Assembly: GCA_963575745.1 (NCBI GenBank)
Contig: CAUYUJ010022074.1
Coordinates: 7,501-71,500 of the forward strand
Length of the DNA stretch: 64,000 bases
Direction: 5' to 3'
DNA from: Prorocentrum cordatum
Lineage: Eukaryota > Sar > Dinophyceae > Prorocentrales > Prorocentraceae
Shown here: piece after piece, positions 43,201-53,400 of the stretch
Layout: each line of letters opens with the position of its first letter
Position numbering within the stretch: the stretch's first letter is position 1
Notes under the pieces: generated by a model
Told to the model about the DNA's origin: nothing
Seen by the model: the letters and a program-made list of their open reading frames with translations, nothing else
Database searches by the model: none
Made by a program: the position numbers and the translations under genes

Positions 43201-44605
43201 GGGAGACAGCCCCGAAGCACATCTCCGACTTGTTGTCGCCTGGGGACATGGCGAACTTCCAGGCTACTCTCGACTCGGAGGCCCTTGATCAAGCGAGGAG
43301 GTCAGTTACGGATGGGTCACTCAAAACCATCGAACCGTTGCTTGAGACTGTTGCGAACCAACTTCCCCATCTTGCTTTCCGCGTGAACGTCGTGACCGCA
43401 GAGCCCGCTTCGGATGATGAGATATCCGATGCGTTCGCGGAGCCTTCCGAGATCTCGCAGATCATCACAGATGCCGTCATCAACGAGACCTCGGTGATCT
43501 CAGTGCTGATGAAGACTGCGCTGAAGCTGAACGACCAGGTATTTTTCAAGGAGGTGAAGACCGTTCACAACGGTGCGGGGCCTTCTCCTCTTCCTGCTCC
43601 TACCACTCCTCGTTCGCCCTCCTTCCGCATCTAGGTTTGCAGCTCGTGGTGGCTAACGCGGGCGTGGCCAAGTGGTATCAGGAGCATCGCAGTCAAGAGG
43701 AGCGCAGGCCGAGCAAAGAGTCTTCTATCATGCCATTACTAACGGCCCTCCACAATCAGATCAGCGATGCCCAGACCCTGTTCGACGGCACGCTGAAGCT
43801 CGACAAGAACGTGTACACCAACGCCACCTCGGAAGATGCTCAGAATCATGTCATTCCTGATCTCGACAGGGCGTGCTTGGGCACTGACTTCACGGGCGCG
43901 CTTGCAGATGCGAAGCTCACGATTCGCCGTGTATCGATGACGTGGACCACTACCTTACTTATGATGGATTCAAAGATCACGGAGTCCTGCCCCGCTGGAT
44001 TCGAGCTTCACGGAGACGACTTGATGTCTCAATCTCAGGTCCTGGAGACCATGCACAGCAACCCGCACTACGCCAAGATCGGCCCGATGTGCGAGATGAT
44101 CAAGGACGCGAGGGAGGCGTGCATGGTGCCCGCCTTCCGCCCGGGCGGCACCGTGCCCGCGGAGGTGCTCGCGAGGACAGCTGGGGGAGGAGGAGAGAGC
44201 AGAGGGGGAGAGGGAGGCTGAGGAGGAGAGGGGGGAGGCAGGAGAGGAGGCAGGAGAGGAGGCAGAGGAGGCAGGGGAGGCGGAGGAGGTGGAGGAGGAG
44301 GCAGAGAAGGATCGAGGATGCAGAAGAGGATGGAGGAGTTTTTAGATGCAAACGCACCTGGTAGGACCAAGAAGGCCTACGACCACGGCATCCTGACGGT
44401 CACCACCACGTACGCTTCCCACTACATTAAGTGCACGCTTGCAAAGATGGCGAACGCCGTCAAGAGGAGAACGGAGATCAAGCTCCTTCGCGATCGCATG
44501 GAGGCCAAAGTTGGCAAGGGCAACGTGAACAAGGTTATCTGCTCCAGCATCCTCGCCACGCTGGAGGAGATGAGCCAGGACACCTACGAGGTCACCGCGG
44601 AGTAG
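40288..44605 (+). CDS. gene C: ~1,200-residue protein of unknown function, N-terminal paired CxxC motif, five exons
   Basis: Exons 40288-42337, 42446-42805, 43185-43572, 43635-44164 and 44324-44605 (TAG) join in consistent phases (0, 0, 1, 0) to about 1,200 residues. The start is the ATG that begins MSQSAAFLDSLPNAG. Residues 57-60 (CELC) and 95-98 (CFYC), with a further Cys at 71, form a likely zinc-binding pair around a Trp/Tyr-rich centre (KWAYPIKK). A basic, Ser/Pro/Ala-rich linker (41110-41450, with AT-hook-like RGRKPR) follows. The last 700 residues are mostly helical in appearance, without a family I recognise. One frame change at an A7 run (40774-40780, residue ~163) must be bridged; dropping one A restores the frame, so a sequencing indel is likely. 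Nuclear or nucleic-acid binding is suggested by the zinc pair and basic linker, but this is inference. Confidence 0.7.
42338..42445 (+). other. intron 1 of gene C (108 nt, GT-AG, phase 0)
   Basis: CAG|GTAACC donor; T-rich tract (TTGTTGTTTTCAAACATTTT) before an AAG acceptor at 42443-42445. Splicing joins GGMCQ to ELKDICMML. Without splicing the frame stops at 42347. Confidence 0.65.
42806..43184 (+). other. intron 2 of gene C (379 nt, GC-AG, phase 0, hairpin-forming)
   Basis: GAG|GCGCGA donor and CCCGGAG|G acceptor leave FE|ALEFCGETAP in phase. The intron is a TCC block (42829-42960) followed by a GGA block (42965-43180), so it can fold into a long stem. GAGGC flanks both ends as a short direct repeat. 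Confidence 0.65.
43573..43634 (+). other. intron 3 of gene C (62 nt, GT-AG, phase 1)
   Basis: AACG|GTGCGG donor, pyrimidine-rich interior, CATCTAG acceptor. Joining gives VKTVHNG|LQLVVANAG, and removes the in-frame TAG at 43632-43634. Confidence 0.7.
44165..44323 (+). other. intron 4 of gene C (about 159 nt, GT-AG, phase 0, GGA-rich)
   Basis: GAG|GTGCTC donor and GATGCAG|AAG acceptor keep phase (VPAE|KRMEEFLDA). The interior is a GGA/GCA purine repeat. Other boundaries within 10-20 bases are possible. Confidence 0.5.
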
Positions 44606-44634
44606 TCGCGGACGGCTCTGAGCCCCCGCCCGGC

Positions 44635-44945
44635 GAAGGAGGGAAGAGGAGAGGAGGAGAAGAGAGGAGTGAGGGGGAGGGAGGAGTGAGGGGAAGGAGG
44701 AGGAGGGGTGAGGAGGAGGAGGAGGAGGAGGAAGGAGGAAGAGAAGGACGCGGAGGAGCGGGAGGAGGAGGAGCGATGATGATGATGAGGGGAAGAAGGA
44801 GGAGGAGGAGGAGGAGGAGGAGGAGGAGGAGGAAGGAGGAGGAAGGAGGAGGGGGGGACTAGCCGTCGTAGAGGCTAGTCCTCCTCCTCCTCCTCCTCCT
44901 CCCCTCCTCCTCCTCCTCCTCCTCCCCCTCCTCCTCCTCCTCATC
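44635..44945. repeat. GGA/TCC foldback block with a unique stem centre
   Basis: GGA triplets (44640-44855) meet TCC triplets (44880-44942) across GGACTAGCC-GTCGTAGA-GGCTAGTCC at 44857-44882, a perfect 9-bp stem around an 8-nt loop. The purine and pyrimidine runs extend this stem by more than 50 bp. Confidence 0.85.
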
Positions 44946-45365
44946 CATCGTCGTGGCCGCCGCCATCGTGGTGGCCGTCGTCGTAACCAGAGTACTGTCG
45001 TACCCATCCTCTCGCCGCCGTGCCCGTCGCACTCGCCGCCGTGCCCGTTGTAGTTAGTTCAGGCCGTCGTCGACGACGGCCGCGGACGCCAAGCTTTCAG
45101 TTTTAGGGGGGCCCCAGGCCTGCGCGAGCCCCCTCGAGAAGGAGAAGGAAAGGCGACCGACCTGGCGCCGCTGCCTGCGGTTTTCCGTGAAACGTGGAGC
45201 CATCACTGCCACGATCGTCTCATTGTTTCCCTGATGCTGCTGCTGCTGCGCTTTCTGGTCAGCCTCATGCTCCCCTCTCTGCCTTTCCCTGCTCATGCTT
45301 GACTTGTGTGTATTGATCTATATATATACACAATAGTTAAGGATTCTCTCAGAATTTGAGTAGGG
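44946..45365. other. spacer, no gene recognised
   Basis: GTCGTCGTC-rich at 44950-45070, then single-copy. CTGCTGCTGCTG at 45236-45248 is a short triplet run. AT-rich TATATATATA at 45318. No coding support. Confidence 0.4.
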
Positions 45366-45552
45366 GTGGTTCTCACTGCTCAGCCTCTCCCCCCCCCTCG
45401 AACCCCGGGCTGTTTTTATGTTGAGTTACTTTGATTCCGCCCGAGAAGTGGTTCTCACTCCTCAGCCTCTCCTCCCCCCTCCAACCCTTAGCTATTTCAA
45501 CATTGAATTATTTTAATTATTTTGGAATTATTTTGATTCCGCCCGAGAATTT
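45366..45552. repeat. two tandem copies of an 82-103 bp unit
   Basis: GTGGTTCTCACTGCTCAGCC starts at 45366 and (one change) 45448. Both copies end TTTGATTCCGCCCGAGAA. Copy 2 has an extra ATTATTTTAATTATTTTGG stretch, an internal expansion. Confidence 0.85.
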
Positions 45553-45634
45553 AAGGGGGGGGGTTAGTAATGTGTGAATCCGAAGGACTTAATCTATCCT
45601 GGAGTCGGGCCCGGGGCGACTCAGTTCGCCCACG

Positions 45635-45845
45635 GGCGACGTCGCGAGGATGTGTCGAGCGAGAGCCCTGCTGGGACGCGATCGGTGCTCGCCCCGGGAA
45701 CGGACCCTGCATGGGGGGCGCGATGGGGCCTGACCGCCTCGCGCACCGGGGAGGCGACTTCGCGAGGCTGTCTCGAGCGAGAGCGCTGCTGGGACACGCC
45801 CGGTGTACGCCCCGGGCATGGTCCCCGGGGGCGCGGGGGCCTGAC
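45635..45845. repeat. two tandem copies of a ~125-bp unit
   Basis: GCGAGGATGTGTCGAGCGAG (45646) and GCGAGGCTGTCTCGAGCGAG (45771) begin matching units that share GCCCCGGG and GGGCCTGAC ends. The GTCTC(A/G)AGCGAG box links it to the 153-bp family. Confidence 0.75.
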
Positions 45846-46099
45846 TTTTTTCGGGGGCGGCAAAGAGGGGGGTGATGACTAGGGGGGGGGTGGATATCAT
45901 GGCGGGGGCCATGATATTTGCCCAGATTTCATGGCGCCTCTTCTTATTTCATTACGTCCCTGGCCCCCCCGCTTGGTCGCGCACATGCCGCCGGTCATGA
46001 TTTGCACCCCCGCCCTCTTGGACACCCCCCTCTTGGCCGCTCCCGATTGTTCGCGCGCTGGGGGTGAGGACGACGTGAGTTCGACAGACACTCCCTCAA

Positions 46100-46860
46100 A
46101 TCACCATCATCATCAGCATCATCAGCAGCAGCATCATCCTCAGCATCATCAGCATCGTCATCACCCGAATCGCCGTCGCCATCGCCTTCGTCTGCATCCC
46201 CATCTCAAACCATCGTCGCCGCCACCGCCACCACCCCCGTCGGCAGCATCAGACCACCCCCCATCAGCACCACCACCCCATCAGCACCGCCCCCATCTCA
46301 AACCATCGTCGCCGCCACCGCCACCTCCTCCTCCTCCTCCTCCTCCTCCTCCTCTCCTCCTCTCCTCCTCCTCCTCTCCTCCTCCTCCTCCTCCTCCTCC
46401 CTCCTCCTCCTCCTCCTCCTCCTCCTCCTCCTCCTCCTCCTCCTCTCCTCCTCCTCCTCCCTCCTCCTCCTCCTCTCCTCCTCCTCCCCCCATCAGCACC
46501 ACCCCCGCCGGCAGCACTGGAACGACCCGCACCGCCGCCACCGCCGCCCCCGTCACCGCCACCGTCCGCAGCGGCAGCGGCGGCGGGCCGAGGACGGCCG
46601 CCAGCGCCCCTCGCGGGCGGCCGCGGGCGGCCGCGGGCGGCGGCCGCACCCGGCGGCCGTTCGGCGGGCCCGAGCAGCTGCGCGGGAAAGAGAACATGCT
46701 CCTCCTTCTCTTTCCCCTTCCCCCTCCTCCCCCTCCTGCTCCTCCTCCTCCTCCTCCTCCTCCTCCTCTTCTTCCTTCTCCTCCTCCTCCTCGTCCTCGT
46801 CCTCGTCCTCCTCCTCCTCCTCCTCGTCCTCGTCTTCCTCCTCGTCGTCCTCCTCCTTGC
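46100..46860. repeat. triplet-rich block: CAT, CCA/CCG, TCC
   Basis: (ATC/CAG)n at 46098-46170, CACCGCC-type at 46210-46320 with a CATCTCAAACCATCGTCGCC duplicate (46201 and 46293), TCC at 46321-46495, GGCGGCCGCG repeats near 46610-46660, TCC/CTCGTC at 46700-46858. The Pro/Ser translation is an artefact. Confidence 0.85.
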
Positions 46861-46961
46861 AAGGATCAGGACGGGAGGTTTTTCGCCGTTTTCGGCCCCG
46901 GGGGGCCCTCGCTGGGCGCTGGGGCCGTCGCCGGGCCTCCCAGATGGGGCCCGAGCAGGTG

Positions 46962-47210
46962 TCGAGCAGTGGCGAAGCGTCCTGGCTTGCCTATAGGCCC
47001 ACCGCAGACTGTCTTGAGAACCTCTTGTGGCCTGCACGACCTGTTCTTAGAGCATTTCTGGCTGAGACTGGCTTCCTTTACTGCATCGGCTTTGTGTGTC
47101 AAGAACATCGTGTCGTTGTTAGGACGTGTGTGTGGGTAATTCTAACAAGATGACGTGGTAGGCCTATAGGAGCACCGGGACGGTTGGCCCCTGCTCAAAG
47201 ACGAGTGACA
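46962..47210. mobile_element. dispersed inverted-repeat element, family G copy 2
   Basis: GCCTATAGGCCCACC at 46989 is mirrored by TGGTAGGCCTATAGG at 47156. It matches 19265-19512 over about 240 bp, including GAGCAGTGGCGAAGC outside the left repeat and GACGGTTGGCCCCTGCTCAAA outside the right one. Confidence 0.75.
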
Positions 47211-47299
47211 GGGAACAACGGGTTCGACCCCAGACAGTCTCGCGACGTAAAATTGTCCTGGCGAAGGACCCAACCATATGCATTCGTGTGTGTGCCGCA

Positions 47300-48370
47300 A
47301 TGGTCGATATCTTCTTCGGTGAATCTCTCCATGGGGCCACGGAGCGCTGCCCTGGGTGGGGTGGGGGAACGCTGCGGCCACGAAGCGTTGTGCTGGGTGG
47401 GTGAAAATTCCAAAGAGGGTGTGTGGGACGCATGCGGGCGGTCCCACTGGGGGCTTCGGTGGACCTCCCTATGGGGCCACGAAGCAGTGTACTGGGGGGG
47501 TGTAAATGCCAAATTTGGTGTGTGGGACGCATGCGGGCGGTCCCACTGGGGGCTTCGGTGGAGCTCCCTATCGGGACACGAAACGTTTACTGGGTGGGTG
47601 TAAATGCCAAATTTGCTGTGTGGGACGCATGCGGGCGGTCCCACTGGGGGCTTCGATGGAGCTCCCTATCGGGACACGAAACGTTTACTGGGTGGGTGGA
47701 AATGCCACATTGGCTATGTGGGACGCATCCGGGCGGTCCCACTGGGGGCTTCGGTGGAGCTCCCTATGGGGCCTGGCTGGGTGGAAATGCCAACTTGGGG
47801 GACTTTCGGGACGCATGTCGACGGTGGCACTGTGGCCTTCGGTTGAGCTCCTTATGGGGCCACGAAGCGTTGTACTCGGTGGACGAAAATGAAAAAATGA
47901 TTTTCGGGACGCATGCGGACGGTCCCACTGGGGGCTTCGGTGGAGCTCCCTATAAGGCCACGAAGCGCTGTACTGGGTGGGTGAAAATGTCAAATTGGGC
48001 TTTCGGGGCGCATGCGGACGGTGGCACTGGGGCTGTCGGTGGAGTTTCGTTGGGGCCACGAAACGTTGTAATGGTTGGGTGAAAATGCCACATTGGGTGA
48101 GCGGGCGGTCCCACTGGGAGCTTCGGTGGAGCTCCCTATGGGGCCACGAAACGCTACACTGGGTGGGTGAAAAACCCAATTGGGTTTTCGGGACGCATGT
48201 GGACGGTGGCACTGGGGCCTTCCTTGGAGCTCCCTATGGGGGCACGAAGCGGTGTACTGCGTGTGTGCTAATGCAAAATTGTGTTTCCGGGGCGCATGTG
48301 GACGGTAGCCCTGGGGGCTTCGGTGGAGCTCCCCATGGGGCCACGAAACGTCGTACTGGGTGGGTGAATC
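47300..48370. repeat. ~98-bp satellite array, about 11 copies
   Basis: GGGACGCATGCGGGCGGTCC or variants recur at 47426, 47526, 47625, 47720, 47809, 47907, 48005, 48103, 48190 and 48292. Each unit also has TCGGTGGAGCTCCCTATGGG, GCCACGAA(A/G)CG and CTGGGTGGGTG. Because one unit is close to but not always a multiple of three, different frames stay open; these are not genes. Copies 2-4 are most alike. Confidence 0.95.
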
Positions 48371-48669
48371 GCAGGGAGGAGGGAGGAGGGGCAGGAGGGG
48401 GAGGGAGGGGGGAGGAAGGAGGAGAACGCGGGGACCGTCTCTTCAAAACGAAGTCTCAACACCACAGGATGGTTGGGACCAAATCAGGACAGGAGGTTTC
48501 TCGTCGTTTTCAGTCCAGTCTCCCGGAGCCCTCGCGAGATTTGCAAGCACACGGGCGACGCAACAAAAACAGGGTCGCTTGCGCGGGACATCGGTCGGCC
48601 ACGCGCACAGAGTGGTGGGGAGAAGGGCGAAGGCCTCTTAAGGACATTGAATGTAGGTGTAGGGCCTGG
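48371..48669. other. spacer, no gene recognised
   Basis: GGAGGGAGGAGG purines at 48373-48425. TCAGGACAGGAGGTTTCTCG at 48484 echoes TCAGGACGGGAGGTTTTTCG at 46866. No coding support. Confidence 0.5.
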
Positions 48670-48805
48670 TGGGCTTGTTTTCCACCACCACCACCATAAG
48701 TAGGAGGGGGAGGGGGTCCTCCTCCTCTTCTTCTTCTTCCTCCTCCTCATCCTCCACCTCCTTCCCCCCTCCAACTTATGGTGGTGGTGGTGGAAAACAG
48801 ACCCA
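48670..48805. mobile_element. foldback (MITE-like) element, family A copy 2
   Basis: TGGGCTTGTTTTCCACCACC at 48670 is mirrored by GGTGGTGGAAAACAGACCCA ending at 48805. The arms run about 45-60 bp inwards through CCATAAGT and GGAGGGGG, and the loop is a short TTC/TCC tract. There is no family B insert. Confidence 0.85.
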
Positions 48806-48867
48806 TCAGGGCCAGCACCTTCTAAGAAGCAGCCCGCTTCTGATGGCGCGCGCCTGCAAACAACGGG

Positions 48868-49020
48868 GTCCTCTGCGCCGACACTGGCGCGTAAGCTGCC
48901 CGCGTAGGGCCGCGCGTGAGCGCCCTCGTCTCCAGCTCGGTGTACCGCGCTGGCGGCCCGCTTGGTTAAGCCACCGCGTAGTAGCGCTACGTCATCTCGC
49001 GTGAGACCCGTTTTTGATCG
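48868..49020. repeat. dispersed repeat, family E copy 2
   Basis: Ordered matches to 17634-17775 (GACACTGGCGCG, GCTGCCCGCGT, GGCCGCGCGTGAGCGCCCTC). It ends at CATCTCGCG and directly abuts the family D palindrome. Confidence 0.7.
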
Positions 49021-49027
49021 TTGCTCA

Positions 49028-49221
49028 GATGGGGCCGAAGGATCGCGCTGCATCGCCGATGCGTCGGCGGTGCAGCTCGATGTGGAGCCCGCTGTTCCCC
49101 TCGCCGACGTCTCGGATGCATCGCCGACGTCGCAGATGCATCGCCGATGCATCGGCCATGTATCGGCGATGCGGCGCGATTCTCCGACCCAACTCACCCG
49201 GACCCGATCTAGGAGGCCTCC
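49028..49221. mobile_element. palindromic element, family D copy 3
   Basis: GATGGGGCCGAAGGATCGCG at 49028 is mirrored by CGCGATTCTCCGACCCAACT near 49175, then GATCTAGGAGGCC. GCATCGCCGATGCATCG blocks fill the middle. Confidence 0.8.
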
Positions 49222-49269
49222 ATCGGCGGCGGGCCGCGAGGCCCGAGCGGGCGCGCGCCAGCCAACAAA

Positions 49270-49337
49270 GAGAGGCCCGTCGTCAGCGTCGTCGTAGTCG
49301 CCGCCGTCGTCGTGGTCATCTGTGGCGTCGCCCTTGC

Positions 49338-49377
<40 letters not shown>

Positions 49378-49390
49378 GCACCGGCGACAG
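49270..49390. repeat. (GTC)n tract
   Basis: GTCGTC triplets with GCC interruptions. A far longer one is at 52870-53400. Confidence 0.9.
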
Positions 49391-49644
49391 CAAAGCAGGC
49401 GTTCTGGTGATCCGGTGAATCGCCACAGTCTTCTTTCCTTCCCCCACATCTTAGGTTGGGTTAGTTTCTAGTCTGCGCACCCCACGTGCAGTCTCACCTC
49501 ACCCCCTTCTGTCCTCTCCTCTTTCCATCACTATTATCATGTCCGCACTCACACACACACACACTCATTCATCGTAACCGCTCGTCTTCATCACCACTCA
49601 TCATTGTCATACTCACACACTGACATACTCACATCGAGGGAAGT
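49391..49644. other. spacer with CA and CATCACTCA repeats
   Basis: ACACACACACAC at 49548-49562 and CTCACACA phrases. A TAGGTTGGGTTAG string sits at 49451. No gene. Confidence 0.5.
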
Positions 49645-50075
49645 CCCGAGCTGGAGTACCCTCCCTATGGGAGCCGCACATCACTTTGGCAATCTAAGCG
49701 GGACATCGGGATAGTCCATCAGGCATAGCATTTGAGCACCCCAAGGGGGCAAGTCGTGAGGATGTCTCAAGAGGGGGCCTCATCTGTGAGTGACTTGCGA
49801 GGAAGTGTCAGGCGGGAGCCCCCTCCCTATGGAGCCCACACTTCATGTTGATAATCCGAGGTGGTCCTCAGGATAGCACTTGAGCACCCCAGGGGCGCAA
49901 CTCGTGAGCATGTCTCAAGTGGGGGCATCGTCTGTGAGTGAATTGCTGGGAGGTCTCAGGCGGGAGCCCCTTCCCTATGGGGCCCCAGAGAATGTTAGCA
50001 AAACGAGCGGATAATCGGGACACAATACCAGGCGTAGCACTTGAGCAACCCAAAGGCGCAAATCTTGAGAACTTA
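49645..50075. repeat. ~151-bp tandem repeat, three copies, diverged 153-bp family
   Basis: CCCTCCCTATGG(G) starts at 49667 and 49820, and CCCTTCCCTATGGGG at about 49969. Each unit carries CTTGAGCACCCCA, ATGTCTCAAG(A/T)GGGGGC and GTCAGGCGGGAGCC. The ATGTCTCAAG and CAGGCGG boxes and unit length match the array at 57-780. Confidence 0.85.
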
Positions 50076-52233
50076 ACGCCCCCATCTTCGCATTGCATTT
50101 CGTGTGTGATCCTGCGCACTCGCCCATCCTAAGTAGGAATTCGTATTATCCCAGCTAGGCCGGCATCGCCCCCCCTCAGTCTTTGTAGAGAAATCTATGC
50201 GCGCGCAGTTGTTTATCAAAAGTTATCTGCTTGCAAGGTTCCCTTGCGAGACCAGTTGCACACGCGCGCGTCGTCGCGCCTGCATGCCGGACTCCTTCAA
50301 CAACCTTTTTTGGTTTCGTGTGGATTACAGTTCCGAGTGGCCGTTCGTATCGGCTTGTCTTGCAGCTTCGTCAGGGAACCAGAGGCTTCCAAACATGTTC
50401 ATCAAATGCTATCAAGCGGGCCTCTCGCGCGCGCATGTCGAATTCGCTCGAACGCCCTTGCGTGCGCGCTGTCGCCAGAATCCCTTGCAAACAAATGGGC
50501 GAAGTGCACGCGCGCGCGTCGTCGCGCCCGCACGCGGCAATCCGTTAAAACAAATCCCTGGGTGTCGCGTGGATGATTCACATACGAAAAGTGTTTCCAA
50601 AACCAACGTATAAAGCAGATGTTTCTGCAACATCAGATTCGCGTTCGCGCTCCTTCGATCGAACTTCTTACGAAATGCAGGTTTTCATCATTTTCAGCAA
50701 ATTCTGCCAATCGGCTTCTCGCGACGCGTGTTGAAATCACTCGAAATCCCTTGTGCGCGTGCTGTGGGAGCACGTTCTGTGTTAACTAAGACTTTGCGGG
50801 CCGCTCTCGCGCGTCGGCCACGCGAGCATGCCGAACTCCTTCCTACATCTTCATCACTGACGCGAGGGCGCCGTCATCGTCGTCGGCGTGATCAGAATCG
50901 GCGCTGTCACTGGCCAGGCCGTCGTCGTTGCCATCCTTCTCGCCAGAATCGCTACTACCATCATCGCGTCAACCGACGTCGACGCTGCCACGACACAACG
51001 CCTGCCCAACTCGCCGACTCGCACTGAAGTGGCCGCTGGGAAGTGCCCAGCGATCAGCGCCGCCGCGGCCGCGCCGGTCGCACCAATGTAGCTGGCCGTT
51101 GCGAGCGCTAGCGTGCGCGGGCTCGCGCGGCCACAGAAATGCACCAGCCAACGCCGAGCACTCATCGCAATCGCCGCCGCGTGGGTTTTGCAAACGAAGT
51201 TGCGGGCGGGCGGGCGGGGTGCTTGCGCGAGCAATGGAGTTCACATCGAATTGCGATTAAAGAAATGCCTTGCACCACATACATTGCACCACATAGGTTC
51301 TCTGGTTTTTAAGGCATTTGATCGACCACCCATTCGAGAACGGGATTGTCGGTACCCCCTGGGGGTGTGCAGTTAACATACGATTATTTCCCATCCTTCT
51401 TCCGAAATGTGAGGTCATACGTGCCCAGCCATGCCAAAACCCCGCCCGCCATGTTCAGCAACAAAAACTATGCTGCTATGCTCGCGCGTTCGGATATCAA
51501 AAAATCGCTCCTGTTCAGGAATATTTGTTTTGGTGGAGCGACGTTCGCGCGCCCGCGTCGTCGCGCGCGCATGCCAGAATCACTTAAACAATTGGGTGTC
51601 CTGAAAGCATGTACAACACTTGGTTTGTGAAATTTGGGTTTTCCAAACAAATTGTGAGCACCGTGCCCTTTCTTACGGCAGACATTCGTTGCTTTCTTTA
51701 AATTTTCATCCGACGCGACCAAGCGGACCGCGCGCGCATGCCAGAATCATCTGGACGCCCGTGCGCATTTTCTGGGGGGGGGGGGGCGATCTTTGTCAAA
51801 CGAAACCATGCGGCCACTCGAACTTGTCGGCCGCGCGCAGGGCGAGATCTTTCCACCGTCATCAGCATGTGGGCACCGTCATCAACACCGGCGCCGTCAC
51901 GGGCTGTGCCGTCGCCGTCGTCATCATCGCGATCCGCCCACCATCCCTAGTGTCATCTCCGGGTCTGTCGTTGACGACGTCGCCGTGCTATCGCGCCCGC
52001 CCAGGTCGCGGATTCGCAGTGGCGCACTCGTGCGTCAGCGCGGTTTGTGCAACGTTGGAAGAACGTTCCCAGCTGTCATCGCAATCGCCGCCGCATGGGT
52101 TTGCAAACCAAGTGGCGGGTAGGTGGGTGAAACGATTGCGCAAACAGTAAACTCGAACATGTCAGGTTCGGTTCGCTGAATTCTCCTTGCTAAAAAGGAT
52201 CGGCTCTACCTCCCCGGACTTATTGGTACCCCC

Positions 52234-52315
52234 TGGGATGGTACGATTTCATATATAGGTATATATATATAGTCTGCACACTCGTCCATCCTAAATATGA
52301 AATCGTACCATCCCA
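52234..52315. repeat. 82-bp inverted repeat with perfect 21-bp arms
   Basis: TGGGATGGTACGATTTCATAT (52234-52254) is exactly mirrored at 52295-52315. The loop holds (AT)n and the ACTCGTCCATCCT box that in other units of the array lies next to one arm only. Confidence 0.9.
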
Positions 52316-52869
52316 GCCAAACCGGGTTCCCCCCCTGAGGTTCCCTTGTAAAAAACACTATGCGGTGACATTTGTTGCTCTAACATAGCACTTGTTTCAC
52401 GAATCCCTTGCAACAAATAGGACGTAGTGCACACGCGCGCGTCGTCGCGCGCGCATGCCGAAATCCTTCAAAAACTTTTGGTGCCGGAAGGATTTCGCAA
52501 TCGAGTTTCCAACCATCACCCCAAAACACATGGTTTCGCAACATTGGTTCGCTTAAAAAACTTCAGCGCGAGTTTTGGCGCAATCTTAAGAAAACCATAG
52601 GTTCTTCAAGATGTTCACACAATGCTACCAAACGGGCTTCACGCGCGCGCGTGTCAAAATCTGTCGAACGCCCTTGCGTTTGTGCCGTCGCGAGAATCCT
52701 CTGCAAAAACGGGACGAAGTGCAGACGCGCGCTTCGTCGCGGGCGTATGCCGAAAACCTTCAAAACCGATCGGTTTCGGAAGGATTTCAAAATCGTGCGT
52801 CCAAAAAACCTACAAACACCGAAGGTTTCGCAACACGGATTTTCAACAAAAGCGTGTGCGCGCGTTCTT

Positions 52870-53400
52870 GCGTCGTCGTCGTCGTCGTCGCCGTCCTCCC
52901 TCCTCCCGCGTCGTCGTCGTCGTCGCCTACGTCGTCCTCTGTCTTTTCTCGTGTTCGTCGTCGTCGTCCTCTTTGGCGTCGTGGTCGTTTCCGTCGTCGT
53001 TGTCGCCGTGGTCGTCTTTCCTCCTCCTCCCACGTCGTCGTCGTCGTCCGTCGTCGGCGTCTCGTCGTCGTCCCTCCTATTTCGTCGCCGTCGTCGTCGT
53101 CGTCGTTGTCGTCGTCGCCTTCCCTCCTCCCTCGCCGTTGTCGTCGTCGGCGTCGCCGTCCTTCCTCCTTCGTCGTCGTTCGCGTCGTCGCCGTCCTCCC
53201 TCCTCCCTCGTCGTTGTCGTCGTTATCGGCGTTGTCGCCGTCGTCGTCCTTCCTCCTCCCTCGTCGTCGCCTTCGTTGGCATCGTCGTCTTCGTCGGCGT
53301 CGGCGTCGGCGTCGGCGTCGTTGTCGTCGTCGAAGTCGTCGGAGACGTCGTCGGTGTCGTCCTAGTCGTTGTCGTCGGTGTCGTCGTAGTCGGTCTTAAC
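52870..53400. repeat. (TCG)n/CGTC-rich tract
   Basis: More than 500 bp of TCGTCG with CCTCCCTC interruptions every 60-100 bp (a TCCTCCCTCGTCGT phrase repeats about six times). The long Val/Arg/Ser translations are artefacts. Confidence 0.9.

Noticed and set aside
47423-48082. 219-codon frame with Trp/Gly/His periodicity, at first sight a repeat protein
   Set aside because: The 98-bp satellite unit is not a multiple of three; three frames are open in parallel, and no start or constant frame is kept.
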